Source of the DNA: Oscillatoriaceae cyanobacterium Prado104
GTDB taxonomy: Bacteria; Cyanobacteriota; Cyanobacteriia; Cyanobacteriales; Microcoleaceae
Assembly: GCA_025454405.1 (NCBI GenBank)
Contig: JALOON010000074.1
Location: 1-41,686 of the forward strand
Direction: 5' to 3'
DNA: 41,686 nt
The notes under the pieces are model-generated. The model saw only the letters and a list, made by a program, of their open reading frames with translations, was not told the DNA's origin and did not search any database. Shown here piece by piece: positions 25,290 through 34,724 of this stretch (positions within the stretch are counted from its first letter, which is position 1; every line of letters begins with the position of its first letter). Position numbers and translations under genes: made by a program.

Positions 25290-26375
25290 ATGCTGACACA
25301 ACTAATCGCCCAAACTAGCACGGCAGGACAAGCTCTCGACACTCTATCTGACGCCGTAGAAGTTTCTCAAAAAACTGTCGAATCGTGGAATTTAGTTTGG
25401 TTTAACACCTTCAACACTCAAGAATCATCTCTCTGGATTGCCTTAGTCAGACTCGGATTAATTCTGGCTGGAATATCTGTTACTTACCTTGCTGTCACCA
25501 GCGGCAAAGAAATTATCGAAAAACAGTCTTGGTCAGAGCTAGTCGCCATGTTTATCTGGCCGATCGTAATTGTAGTATTTCTCAGTAACAACGGCAAAGT
25601 CTTAGCCCAAAGCGTCAAATTCATCAAAGCTGTAGGCAGCACTCAAGTTCAAGAAATTATGAAAATTCAAGTAGGAGAAATGACCTTTAGAACCGCCCTG
25701 AGCGACGTTAATCTCACCAGTGCTGGCAAAGAAGAGATTGAGAAACTTTACAGCGAATGTCAAGGCAAAGTTGGAGAAGCTTTAGTAGAATGCTGGAACA
25801 GCAAAAAAGAGCCAGCTCAACAAATCCTCCAAGCAGCCGAACAGCAAAATGGAGGCACTCTCAAAAGCTTGCAGCGATTTGTCGAAAACTTAGGCAATGT
25901 TGCCAACCTTCAAGATATAGGCAGCGGCGATTTTGCTGGGCAAGTTTTTAGGTCTACTGTTTTGCCCATCATTCGATTAATTCTTAGAGCCGTACAGTGG
26001 GCATTTGTCAACATTTTAGAAGCAGCATTATTGCTAACAGCCCTGTTCGCACCTCTGGCAATGGGCTTGTCATTGCTGCCACTCCAAGGTAAACCTATCT
26101 GGGCTTGGCTTGTAGGATTCATGTCCTTATTTGGAGTGCAATTAGGCTACAACATTGTTGTTGGATTAGTCGCTGTAGTGATTGTCAAATCCGATGCAGA
26201 GTTAGTTACAGATATCGCTTTTTTATTCTTTTTAGCTGTGTTTTCTCCCATTCTTGCCGTGTTAATTGCCAAGGGTGGAGGAACAGCTTTGTACGGCGCG
26301 ATTGCCAACAGCACCAAACAGCTTACAGACATTGCCAGCAATGCGATCGGGGCTATTGCCGGAAAGCTCATTTAA
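25290..26375 (+). CDS. VirB6/TrbL-like polytopic inner-membrane protein
   Basis: 361 residues with about six membrane helices: LWIALVRLGLILAGISVTYLAV, LVAMFIWPIVIVVFL, then a long polar loop (about 105-215), followed by AALLLTALFAPLAMGLSLLPL, WLVGFMSLFGVQLGYNIVVGLVAVVIV, and DIAFLFFLAVFSPILAVLIA with a small-residue C-terminus. This layout and its position after the VirB5-like gene fit VirB6, the channel component of the inner membrane. Start ATG lacks a Shine-Dalgarno sequence; a pyrimidine tract precedes it. Homology is at the level of topology, not a strict motif. Confidence 0.75.
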   Translation: MLTQLIAQTSTAGQALDTLSDAVEVSQKTVESWNLVWFNTFNTQESSLWIALVRLGLILAGISVTYLAVTSGKEIIEKQSWSELVAMFIWPIVIVVFLSNNGKVLAQSVKFIKAVGSTQVQEIMKIQVGEMTFRTALSDVNLTSAGKEEIEKLYSECQGKVGEALVECWNSKKEPAQQILQAAEQQNGGTLKSLQRFVENLGNVANLQDIGSGDFAGQVFRSTVLPIIRLILRAVQWAFVNILEAALLLTALFAPLAMGLSLLPLQGKPIWAWLVGFMSLFGVQLGYNIVVGLVAVVIVKSDAELVTDIAFLFFLAVFSPILAVLIAKGGGTALYGAIANSTKQLTDIASNAIGAIAGKLI

Positions 26376-26430
26376 AAATAAACTTCTCAACCCGAATCTG
26401 TCCGAATTAACCAAAACTCAACAGTTAATT

Positions 26431-27144
26431 ATGAATTTAAAATTTAAGGAACCCCAACCCTTACTGCCTGAATCTAAAAACACCTTAGCCTTATGTTTTG
26501 TACTGCTAACAGGCTTTGTTTTCCTCTTGACAATTGCAGTTTTAGTTAATACAGTTAGCTTGAGAGCGTTATCTCAAAGAAAAGTTACATTTGTCCAATT
26601 AAAAGACGGAACAACAGCGAGAATTGCCGAAGAAGACGGACTGTACAGAGAACCTAAAAGCATTCAAACTTTTGTCTCAAGTTGGGTCAACTTAACCTGG
26701 GCTTGGGAGGGCAAAATTCCCGGCACCAACGAGCCAGACCCCGGCATTAAAGTTAAAGGTAATGTCAAAGTTCCTACAACTGCTTGGATGGCTTCTTTGA
26801 TGATGGAGTCAGAATTTGGTAAAGCTTCACTTGTCGAACTTGCCAAACTCGTTCCCAACACTCTCTATTCAGGAAAAACTCGATCGGGAGTCTATATCTC
26901 TCACATCTCTGAACCGAGAGAAATTAAAAGAGGAGTTTGGGAAATAGATGTAATTTCTACCCGCGTTGTGTTGGAACAAGGTATAGGAGAAAGCAGAGAA
27001 AAGTTTAACCGCACCTTCACCGTCAAAGCTGTAGAAGTTCCCAAATCCCCTCTCAAAGAAAACGCTAATGAATTAGAGAAGACAGTTCACTCTTTGAGAG
27101 CGGCCGGATTAGAAATTTCCCGAATTGTTGAATTCACACCTTAG
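26431..27144 (+). CDS. VirB8/TrbF-like assembly protein
   Basis: 237 residues from the ATG at 26431; the open frame extends upstream but there overlaps virB6 without reason. A short cytoplasmic N-terminus, one membrane helix (about 19-41, ALCFVLLTGFVFLLTIAVLV), then a periplasmic alpha/beta domain of about 190 residues (TFVSSWVNLTWAWEG ... WEIDVISTRVVLEQG ... FNRTFTVKAVEV), the form of VirB8-class nucleation proteins. It would connect inner-membrane and outer-membrane parts of the channel. The 55-bp gap to virB6 fits a single operon. Confidence 0.75.
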   Translation: MNLKFKEPQPLLPESKNTLALCFVLLTGFVFLLTIAVLVNTVSLRALSQRKVTFVQLKDGTTARIAEEDGLYREPKSIQTFVSSWVNLTWAWEGKIPGTNEPDPGIKVKGNVKVPTTAWMASLMMESEFGKASLVELAKLVPNTLYSGKTRSGVYISHISEPREIKRGVWEIDVISTRVVLEQGIGESREKFNRTFTVKAVEVPKSPLKENANELEKTVHSLRAAGLEISRIVEFTP

Positions 27145-27196
27145 AAGGTTAAAGGAATAATATCATGTCCGATCGATTGACCGATATCGAGAATGG

Positions 27197-27252
27197 TTTG
27201 TAGTGCGGACTTAAGTCCGCTTCCGAGCGAGGACTCCCGTCCTCACTACAAA
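27197..27252. repeat. Intergenic hairpin repeat, diverged copy
   Basis: TTTGTAGTGCGGAC ... GTCCTCACTACAAA, same family as the element at 9561, but the middle now holds a second small stem (CGGACTTAAGTCCG). The rest of the gap 27145-27467 shows no gene. Confidence 0.6.
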
Positions 27253-27467
27253 TTAATTTAATAGCGATCGAACGACAGAACACGATATGAGGCGGGTATT
27301 GAATTCTATCTGAAATTTAACCTGTTGTACTTTCTGCTAACAAAATGTTGTACTTCTACTAATGTACTTATCCTAACCAAAAAACCACCAGTTTCTTTGC
27401 TTTGGCAATTACATAAAAGCAAAAATTTGTGAATTCACCATTGCGATCGACAACAATAGAGGCACTC

Positions 27468-29558
27468 ATGAATAACAGACAACAATCTTCAACAAATCCC
27501 CATCAAACAAAGCTGACAGCAGCGGATTCCCATCAAACAAAGTTGACAGCAGCGGAGATTGATAAAAATAATTCACTTCCTTTTGATAGCGAGAGCATTC
27601 ATACTAACGATAGTGCCAAGATATCAGAAGATGGCTTTTTTTCTTCCCCTCGCTCTCACAAAGAAGATAACTTTTTCTCTCCCCCTTCCCCTTCCCCTTC
27701 CGAAGATGATATTGACGAAAACTTCCTTGCTAACTTCGACCCCAATGCACCTTTAACGCTGGAAGCTCAATATCAACTCGCACAAGATGAAGAAAAGCCG
27801 CTGCCGCCGCCTGTTTCCGAAAGAGGCGTTCCTAGAGCAGTGACAATGCTGCTGTTGACTGGGGGAATAATATTGTTAGGGCTGCTGATTTGGCAATTTA
27901 TCAAGCCTAAATCACCTCGCAGCTCGATCGCGCGATCGACACCAAATATTTCTCCATCTCCTACCATTAAAGATGAAAAGCCGGAATTGTTGGCAAGATT
28001 AGCTTACCAAGACCAGCAAAAACTGCTGACCGAGAAACCGCAAAAAACTGCCAAATCCAAAGTAGAACCATCACCCAAACCGTCAAAGACTCCGCGAAAC
28101 GCCCGAGAACCCCGTCCGGTTGCTATCCGTCCGAGCGCACCACCCCGAAGCGAACCCCTGCCGGCTCCGAGAACAGTAGTGCGGACAGTAACAGTACCCG
28201 CACCCTCAAGAGCACCCGCACCATTAAGAGCACTCGCACCCGCACCCTCAAGAACGCCCGCACCCCAGAGCCTGCCCGTATCCAAACCGTTAGCACCCCC
28301 GGCTCCAATTCCAGCTCCGACGGAAGAAAAAATCGATCCGTTCGAGCGGTGGAACCAACTCGCCCAACTCGGACAAATCAGGGGTAATTTTGACCCCAAC
28401 CGAATAGCGAATGTCGCGAGTGCAACGCCAAGCGCCCCAGCAATAACAAGTGCTGCAGGCGTCGCTTTGACGAACCCAAACCCAACAACCGAATTCCTAA
28501 CAGTCAATATCGGCAACCAAAAATCGCAACCCCCAGACGTTTCTTTCGAGCAAATCCCGCAAGAACCGTACAACCCATCAATTAACGCCACCGGGGAAAA
28601 GCTGCACCCAGAGTTTCCCTATGGAAAGGACACCCTCGAAACCGCCGACAATTTCCAAAACCCTACTAACCAATTAACTCCGCCTGCCCTTTCCCCACAA
28701 ACAAGTTCCGATTCTACCGATAACCCAACCGAGACTGCTTTGCCCGACACAGAATTTCAAACCCTTTCCCCAGAAACCACTTCCGTGCCCTCTCCCTTAA
28801 CAAATTCCCCAACTCTAGAACAAGTAAACTCTCCTGGAACAAACGGCATTCTCAACCGCACGCCCCAAACTTCCTCAACCTCCCAAACCGCGAAAGTAGC
28901 ACTCGGAACCAATACTTCGGGCGTAATTTCGGTTCCGCTGCTGTGGGATGAAAGCTCGGGCCAACAGCTTTACGACAAATTTGCCGTCACCCTCACAGCC
29001 GACGTAACGGCAACTGACGGCTCTATTGCCTTTCGGAAGGGCACGGTTGTCATTGCCAAAGCCAGCACCGTCAGCAAAACCAACCGCATGGTACAAGCAA
29101 GTGCTGTCGCGCTCGTCTACTCGGATAGTACCGGTCAAATTAAACAGCAGCCGATTCCAGAAGGCGCAATTTTGATTGCAGGTGAGAACGGAGGGCCGCT
29201 AATTGCTTCAGGCTACTTCGACTCAGGCTCCGATATTGCCGGACAGGATATCCTAACCGCGTTGCTTAGTGGGGTTGGGCGAGTCGGTCAAGTTTTTGCG
29301 GAACCTAGAGTCAGGAGTTCTAGCAGTATCAGCGACCGATTTGGCAGCAGTACAACCACCGTTGAAAGTCGAGACCCCCAAATTTGGTCAGCCGTCCTTG
29401 ATGGCTTCTTCAGCCCCCTAGCAAAACGGATGGAAAGCCGCTCGGATAGAGCAACTGAAGAACTTTTAAACCGCCCCAACGTAGCTGTGGTTAACAAGGG
29501 AATCCCCGTTTCTATTACTGTTAACAGCTTTCTCAACATCAACCGATCGCAATTATGA
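27468..29558 (+). CDS. VirB10/TrbI-like channel protein
   Basis: 696 residues from the ATG at 27468, which has GAGG at proper spacing; a GTG at 27429 is less likely. A cytoplasmic N-terminal region with a short repeat (HQTKLTAA twice) and a Ser/Pro stretch encoded by a CCCTTCC tract leads to one membrane helix at about 124-146 (VTMLLLTGGIILLGLLIWQF). Then comes a long Pro/Ala/Ser-rich periplasmic spacer, and the C-terminal VirB10 domain (DKFAVTLTADVTATDGSIAFRKGT, VSKTNRMVQASAVALVYSD, then SGVGRVGQVF). VirB10 spans the envelope and gates the outer-membrane pore. The end overlaps the next gene by ATGA. Confidence 0.85.
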   Translation: MNNRQQSSTNPHQTKLTAADSHQTKLTAAEIDKNNSLPFDSESIHTNDSAKISEDGFFSSPRSHKEDNFFSPPSPSPSEDDIDENFLANFDPNAPLTLEAQYQLAQDEEKPLPPPVSERGVPRAVTMLLLTGGIILLGLLIWQFIKPKSPRSSIARSTPNISPSPTIKDEKPELLARLAYQDQQKLLTEKPQKTAKSKVEPSPKPSKTPRNAREPRPVAIRPSAPPRSEPLPAPRTVVRTVTVPAPSRAPAPLRALAPAPSRTPAPQSLPVSKPLAPPAPIPAPTEEKIDPFERWNQLAQLGQIRGNFDPNRIANVASATPSAPAITSAAGVALTNPNPTTEFLTVNIGNQKSQPPDVSFEQIPQEPYNPSINATGEKLHPEFPYGKDTLETADNFQNPTNQLTPPALSPQTSSDSTDNPTETALPDTEFQTLSPETTSVPSPLTNSPTLEQVNSPGTNGILNRTPQTSSTSQTAKVALGTNTSGVISVPLLWDESSGQQLYDKFAVTLTADVTATDGSIAFRKGTVVIAKASTVSKTNRMVQASAVALVYSDSTGQIKQQPIPEGAILIAGENGGPLIASGYFDSGSDIAGQDILTALLSGVGRVGQVFAEPRVRSSSSISDRFGSSTTTVESRDPQIWSAVLDGFFSPLAKRMESRSDRATEELLNRPNVAVVNKGIPVSITVNSFLNINRSQL

Positions 29559-30301
29559 ATTCTACAATGCTCGAACCAAGAATCAAAATTTTCAGTTTGT
29601 CAATCCTTGCAGCAGTGGTTGCTGCGGCGAGCTACCCCCATTCAGCTTTTTCTCAACCAAGAACAACAGGCTATCAAACTGTGGGTCGAGACGTTGCGAT
29701 TAATAGCGCGATCGATCTTTTAGTTTACCCCGGTCGCGCAACTGCGATCGACTTCAGCTTGACTGACGAAGCTCTCACCTACGTTTTAATTGCCGACCCC
29801 TCAAAAGTAGTTTTCAGCACCGACGCACAGTTAGCAAGCGGCCGAGCCAAAACGGTTTTCTTGCGTCCCATTCAAACGCTTAATTTTCCCGGCTCTACCA
29901 CAGCTACCATCACCAACATCTCAATCAAAACTGTAGATTCAAAAGGGAAACAGCGACTTTACAACTTCAATATCGTTCCTACTAACAAAACACCCGAACA
30001 CCTGGGAATTCGCATCGCTCCCCTAACTCGTGAAACTTCGCCAGTTTTAAAAGTTGGTAAAGGTCACACCGTTACAGCATCAGATGTGGAAAAAGGTTTG
30101 CTTGTTGCCATTCAAAAAGGATACACGGCAGCCAACGACCCAGTAGTTTACAGAGTGCGGCAATTTTTAGCTCTTGTTAGGAATCAAAATTTATCTGTTA
30201 CCGATGCTGCCGCACGAGCGGGAGTAAATTTGTCAGTGATTGTCGAACTCGGCAAAATAGCTCTTGAAGAATCGAATTTTTCTGGAGCATCAGTCCGGTA
30301 G
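29555..30301 (+). CDS. VirB9/TrbG-like outer-membrane complex protein
   Basis: 248 residues, ATG overlapping the virB10 stop. A signal peptide (residues about 10-33, cleavage near AFS|Q) is followed by a beta-rich domain with the VirB9 N-terminal pattern (VYPGRATAIDFSLTDEALTYVLIADPSKVVFSTD, RPIQTLNFPGSTTATITN and VDSKGKQRLYNFNIV). The C-terminal part is helical (VRQFLALVRNQNLSVTDAAARAGVNLSVIVELG), unlike the beta domain of classical VirB9, so the protein may be a shortened or TraK-like form. Gene order virB10 then virB9 is inverted relative to the Agrobacterium operon. Confidence 0.7.
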   Translation: MNSTMLEPRIKIFSLSILAAVVAAASYPHSAFSQPRTTGYQTVGRDVAINSAIDLLVYPGRATAIDFSLTDEALTYVLIADPSKVVFSTDAQLASGRAKTVFLRPIQTLNFPGSTTATITNISIKTVDSKGKQRLYNFNIVPTNKTPEHLGIRIAPLTRETSPVLKVGKGHTVTASDVEKGLLVAIQKGYTAANDPVVYRVRQFLALVRNQNLSVTDAAARAGVNLSVIVELGKIALEESNFSGASVR

Positions 30302-30379
30302 AACAGGACTTGCGCATCCGCGATGAAAAATAGACAATGCGATTGCAACGCTAGCGCTCGCAATGATAGAAATACGTTT

Positions 30380-30562
30380 AATATCAAATCCGGGTATCAT
30401 ACCCCCAAAATGATGAGCCAGAAAGTAGGGTGCGTCAGGCGATTTTAGATTGGCGAGAAAGCGATTTTAGATTGACCAATCGAAAATCCAAAATCCAAAA
30501 TCCCAAATCATTTGACTCACCATACAACTTATAACGGGGATGAGTAACCCGGATTTGCTATA
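30380..30562. repeat. MITE-like element with CAAATCCGGGT ends
   Basis: ATATCAAATCCGGGTA at the left end is matched in inverse orientation by TAACCCGGATTTGCTATA at the right end. 183 bp, non-coding, with TTTTAGATTG repeats inside. Confidence 0.6.
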
Positions 30563-30613
30563 AGATGCGTAAGTCCTGTAGAACCTGCTGCATTAGGTTT
30601 GGACCAGTAATCT

Positions 30614-30736
30614 CAAATCCGGGTTATGCTAAATCCCTCGGCGATTGAAATTGCTTCTCGACAAACATGCGCCTGCAGTAAGGCCGACTAAAGAATAGCC
30701 GACTAAAGAATAAAGGGAGCCGTAAACCCGGATTTG
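30614..30736. repeat. Second MITE-like element of the same end type
   Basis: CAAATCCGGGTT (30614-30625) faces AACCCGGATTTG (30725-30736), perfect 12-bp inverted ends; total 123 bp, non-coding. Confidence 0.6.
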
Positions 30737-30738
30737 GC

Positions 30739-30756
30739 AGGAGATATCTCCTTTTT
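30739..30756 (+). terminator. T-tailed palindrome, candidate operon terminator
   Basis: AGGAGATATCTCCT is a perfect 14-bp palindrome followed by TTTT. It could end the T4SS transcript, though it lies 440 bp behind the last gene and has no real loop. Confidence 0.4.
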
Positions 30757-31531
30757 GACGGGCGCGGTTGAAACCGCCTAAGAGTCAAACTTTCATTCGT
30801 CCGCGCGCGATCGCGCCCTCACTTTTTGATGAAACTTGTTTAAAATGGGAGATGGCTCTATTAGAGTTCAAGGTCAAAGATGACCGCACGCATCTGCAGG
30901 GAAAACCCCCCATCCTCAAATCAAACGCTCGCAAGTTTATTGCCAACATCAAAACAGTTTTTAGCCCACCTTATCCGCTCTCGAATTCGGTAACTATCTC
31001 AACAAGATTTACAGAAAACCAGTTTTCACGCCAAGGGTTCTTATTTTGTTGCTAGAGTGTTAGTTTAGTAGAACCTGCAGTAGTAGGTTCGCAGCCCGTT
31101 TTTCGTCGCTAAGCGAGAAAGCTGAAACAACCATTTTTCGTTGAGAATCATTCTACTGGGCTGGCGTTCTAGTTGTAGCGGTGTAACAGTTGAGCGGCTT
31201 AAAAAGTATGGCCAGCAACAAGCAACCCCAGAATAATGATTCGACGAGCGAACTCAATTTTTTGGGTCGGTCGGCATTCCCCAAGCTAACCGTTCGGCCC
31301 TGCTCGTGGCAAAGCCCGAAGGGTCAAACAGGAGACAAGACCGACATTAAGTTGGGTCGCAAAGCTTTTCTCTTACTTTAATTTTTGGTACAAAATTGTG
31401 TCCAAGACTAGATTAGTCAAACGCCACAACTCAACTTGAAGAACGGCAAGCAGGAAGACAAGAACAGATGAACTTCCTACTGACCGCCGAAGGTTTTTTT
31501 CTCATTTCCCACTTCCTTAAACAGTCAACCA

Positions 31532-34063
31532 ATGCTTCGCCCAAAAAGCTCTTTCCAGAAAAAGCCTCTCCTTCCGCTGCGCGTTATCCTTACAGTCCCC
31601 AACGCCCTCCTAATTTCCACTTTACTGGGCCTAATGGGATGGCTGTCCTTTCAAACAGGACAGCAGACGATGAATGACTTAGTTGCACATCTATTAGGAG
31701 AAGCAACAGGCCGCATCTCTGACCGCCTTAACAACTATTTGAGCGAGGGGGCTGGAGTTGAGTTCGGAGAGGGGGTCGGGAAAGGTGTTAACAATAAAAT
31801 CCCGATTTCTTCGGCAAATCAACTTCATTCCAATAAAACACCCGCAGCCACAATTAAACCAAATGTGGAAAGAAAAGAGCAAGATTTTCCAAAAACAATA
31901 TTCTTTCTACAAAAAACGAATCCTGCTTTTCCTACCCCAACATTCAACCTGCACGATTTCCAGCTCAGCCCTAACTGTCAAGCCTTTATCTTAGACCGTT
32001 CGGGACATTTAATTGCAAGAGAGCAGGTAATAGAACCAGAACAGTCTGTTTCTGCAGGCACCCAACAAATCCGGAGCGTCTCGCACCAGCAACAACAAAT
32101 AATCCAGCTTTCAACAAAATATTTGCTCAAACATTTTGGCAACCTCGCTGCTATTAACAGCAGCCAGAATCTTAACTTTACTGCTAGCAACTCCAGATAC
32201 TTGCTGCATATCAGACCTTTTGAAAACTCGAAAGGCTTAGATTGGCTAATTGTGGCAGTTGTCCCGGTAACTGACTTTACGGACAAAGTTCAGGCTAACA
32301 CCCGCAACACTACTTTGCTCGTGCTGCTGGCTTTGGTTCTTTCTATCTGGCTTTTGCTCTCCATCTCCCTAAGAATAGAACAGCGATTGCGGCGGTTAGT
32401 TTCGGCAACAGAGGCGATAGCTGGCGGCGATTTCGACTCAACAATTTCAGGTAGCGGTGTTGCCGAACTCGAAGCTTTAGCGGGCGCTTTCGCGCGCATG
32501 AATTGCCAGTTAAAAGCATCTCGCAAGCGCTTAGAAGAGTATTCTGGCGATTTAAAGCGACAAGTGGCGCAGAAAACCAAGGAGCTAGAGTTTGCCAAAA
32601 TTGTTGCCGAAAGTGCCAACCGCGCTAAAAGTACATTCCTGGCTAATATGAGCCACGAGCTGAGAACGCCTCTCAATGCTATTATCGGCTTTGCCCACCT
32701 CCTTGTCCGCTCCAAACAAACTGCGCCCCAACAGCAGCCGAGTTTAAATATTATCAATCGCAACGGCGAGCATTTGTTGAAACTAATCAACGATATTTTG
32801 TCGCTGTCCAAGATTGAAGCAGGTCAAGTCACCCTCGAAGAAACTGCCGTTGACTTGTACGGTTTGCTCGATGACTTAAAACTTTTATTTCAGCTCAAAA
32901 CTCAGTCGTCGGGATTGCAGCTTGTTTTTGAACGCAGTTCTGATGTGCCGCAATACATCCGAACTGATGAAAGCAAGCTGCGCCAAGTTTTAATTAATTT
33001 ATTGGGGAATGCTGTTAAATTTACGAAAGTTGGTAGGGTGAAGCTGACAGTAAAATGCCTCCATTTATTGACTAAAAAACCGCTATCCAAATTCTTTCTC
33101 CAGTTCTCTGTGAAGGATACAGGTCCCGGCATTGAGCCTGACGAGCTTAGCAGTTTGTTCAAGCCGTTCGTGCAAACAGCAACTGGCAGGAAATCACAAA
33201 CGGGAACGGGTTTGGGATTGCCAATCAGCCGCTCTTTCATCAAGCTGATGAGTGGCGATATCAAGGTCAAAAGTTCTGTGGGGAAAGGAACGGTTTTTAG
33301 TTTTTACATTAAAGTCAGTCATGCAACTGAGGGCGAAGTTCGTGACATCCAGCCTCAAAAACAAGTGAAGGGATTGGCCCCCAACCAACAAAATTATCGC
33401 ATTCTGGTAGCGGACGATGAGTCTGCAAATCGGTTGCTATTAATTCAGATATTGAAGTCGGCCGGCTTTCTTGTGTGGTTTGCGGATAACGGAGTTGAGG
33501 CTGTTAAATTGTGGCAAAAGTACAAGCCGGATTTAATTTGGATGGATTTGAAAATGCCTGTTCTAGACGGCTTTCAAGCTGCTAAAAAAATTCGTTCTCT
33601 GCCTAGCGGCCCCCACACAAAGATTATTGCTTTGAGCGCTAATGCGTTTGTTGAAACCAAGAAACTCGCCTTGTCAAATGGCTTCGATGACTTTGTTGCC
33701 AAACCGTTCCGAGAGGCAGTAATTTTTGAGAAGATGGCACTTCATTTGGGAGTTCGCTATATCTATGAAGAGGAGTCGCCCAGGAAGTCCGAACGGGATG
33801 AGCCTGCCCAGAAACTTACTCCCGAGTCGCTATCTGTATTGCCGAGGGAGTCGATAAACTTGCTTTACAAAGCGGCAGCTTGTGGAGACGAGCAAGCGGT
33901 AAGGCAGTTAATTGAGCTTCTTCCCCGCGAGCAGGAGCAAATTGCTCTGGCTCTGACTAAATTAGTTGATAATATGAGCTTAGATATTATCAGCGATTTA
34001 GCTCAGAAGTGCATTTCGGCAGATTGTACGAGCGCCAAATCCCAAGACAGTTCTCAAAGTTAA
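31532..34063 (+). CDS. Hybrid sensor histidine kinase/response regulator
   Basis: 843 residues. TM1 about 17-39, an extracytoplasmic sensor region of about 215 residues, TM2 about 258-280, HAMP (about 282-330), a coiled linker, HisKA with NMSHELRTPLNAIIGF (phosphorylated H375), HATPase with LINLLGNAVKFT (N-box), DTGPGI (G1) and GTGLGLPIS (G2), then a receiver with acidic pair DD (about 627), phospho-acceptor D672 in IWMDLKMP, and K in VAKPF. A helical C-terminal tail follows. All catalytic residues are present. No partner regulator is nearby. It could sense envelope signals and adjust transfer, but location is the only hint. Start ATG 31532 has no strong ribosome site. Confidence 0.93.
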   Translation: MLRPKSSFQKKPLLPLRVILTVPNALLISTLLGLMGWLSFQTGQQTMNDLVAHLLGEATGRISDRLNNYLSEGAGVEFGEGVGKGVNNKIPISSANQLHSNKTPAATIKPNVERKEQDFPKTIFFLQKTNPAFPTPTFNLHDFQLSPNCQAFILDRSGHLIAREQVIEPEQSVSAGTQQIRSVSHQQQQIIQLSTKYLLKHFGNLAAINSSQNLNFTASNSRYLLHIRPFENSKGLDWLIVAVVPVTDFTDKVQANTRNTTLLVLLALVLSIWLLLSISLRIEQRLRRLVSATEAIAGGDFDSTISGSGVAELEALAGAFARMNCQLKASRKRLEEYSGDLKRQVAQKTKELEFAKIVAESANRAKSTFLANMSHELRTPLNAIIGFAHLLVRSKQTAPQQQPSLNIINRNGEHLLKLINDILSLSKIEAGQVTLEETAVDLYGLLDDLKLLFQLKTQSSGLQLVFERSSDVPQYIRTDESKLRQVLINLLGNAVKFTKVGRVKLTVKCLHLLTKKPLSKFFLQFSVKDTGPGIEPDELSSLFKPFVQTATGRKSQTGTGLGLPISRSFIKLMSGDIKVKSSVGKGTVFSFYIKVSHATEGEVRDIQPQKQVKGLAPNQQNYRILVADDESANRLLLIQILKSAGFLVWFADNGVEAVKLWQKYKPDLIWMDLKMPVLDGFQAAKKIRSLPSGPHTKIIALSANAFVETKKLALSNGFDDFVAKPFREAVIFEKMALHLGVRYIYEEESPRKSERDEPAQKLTPESLSVLPRESINLLYKAAACGDEQAVRQLIELLPREQEQIALALTKLVDNMSLDIISDLAQKCISADCTSAKSQDSSQS

Positions 34064-34100
34064 CTCACTCATTGAGAATAGACTATAAAATTTCTGGAGT

Positions 34101-34724
34101 TCATAGACACGGAAGGGTTGGGCGAGTCAACTGAACAATTTGCATTAAAATACCTAGAATTAGTTGAATATTTTCAATAAAATGCTCTGTTGTTTCAATA
34201 TAAACCGTACTTGTTTCTAGTCTCATAAACTTCCAAATACTGCCGGTTGTAACGGCACCATAAACACAAGAAATACTGTTGTTTTTTTGAAGATTAAACA
34301 TCTGGGCTGCCAACATTTCAGCAATGCACTGGGCAATTCCAGATTTGATATTGTCATTCTTGGCTTCGACAAGTGTAAACACAGGGGCGTTTAAAGATAA
34401 TTGTTCTGGTGAATGGCTAATCATAAAGTCACAGACACCGTTGAGTCCTTTGACTCGATCGATATTGAATTCCGTACCGGAAAAGAGGCTGATTTGACGA
34501 TCGCAGCGCCTGCGGAGTTCAATCAATACCGGAGCGACTATCATCTCAGAGCGCGCTTTTTCCGTGTCGATTCCCAAGGCTAAGGGAATATTTTCTGCTA
34601 AGGTTTCCTTTAAAAGCTGACTGGGTTCGATCGGTTCTACAGCCGTAAGAACTTTAGAGACTTCTCGAATTGTCAACCCGAGTTTATTTTTAATATCATC
34701 TAGGGAAAATTCGCTATAAGACAT
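34101..34724 (-). CDS. PD-(D/E)XK nuclease-like protein
   Basis: 207 residues. The pattern E60 (KARSEMIVAPVLIELRR), D99 in GVCDFMIS, E120-A-K122 in FTLVEAKND and Q132 in GIAQCIAEMLAAQ matches a restriction-endonuclease-like fold with all core residues. This is a family of hypothetical proteins common in cyanobacteria, often near mobile elements; biological role unknown. It is convergent with the kinase gene (37 bp apart). Confidence 0.6.
   Translation of the reverse strand: MSYSEFSLDDIKNKLGLTIREVSKVLTAVEPIEPSQLLKETLAENIPLALGIDTEKARSEMIVAPVLIELRRRCDRQISLFSGTEFNIDRVKGLNGVCDFMISHSPEQLSLNAPVFTLVEAKNDNIKSGIAQCIAEMLAAQMFNLQKNNSISCVYGAVTTGSIWKFMRLETSTVYIETTEHFIENIQLILGILMQIVQLTRPTLPCL

Larger units (their letters stand above)
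30302..31531. other. 1.2-kb gap rich in repeats, no convincing gene
   Basis: Holds two nested inverted-repeat elements (30380, 30609), a T-tailed palindrome (30739), CCAAAAT-type heptamer repeats near 30482-30508, and hairpins with GAACCT/AGGTTC arms (30579, 31071). Two ORFs (30768, 31190) start at TTG within repeat material and look fortuitous. Confidence 0.7.

Noticed and set aside
28004..28591. 195-codon minus-strand ORF
   Set aside because: Shadow of the Pro/Ala-rich part of virB10; low-complexity coding strands often leave the opposite frame open.
30768..31055. 95-codon ORF behind the T4SS operon
   Set aside because: Starts at TTG inside a hairpin repeat and shows no family features.
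31190..31381. 63-codon ORF upstream of the histidine kinase
   Set aside because: Non-ATG start, no ribosome site and composition typical of spacer DNA.
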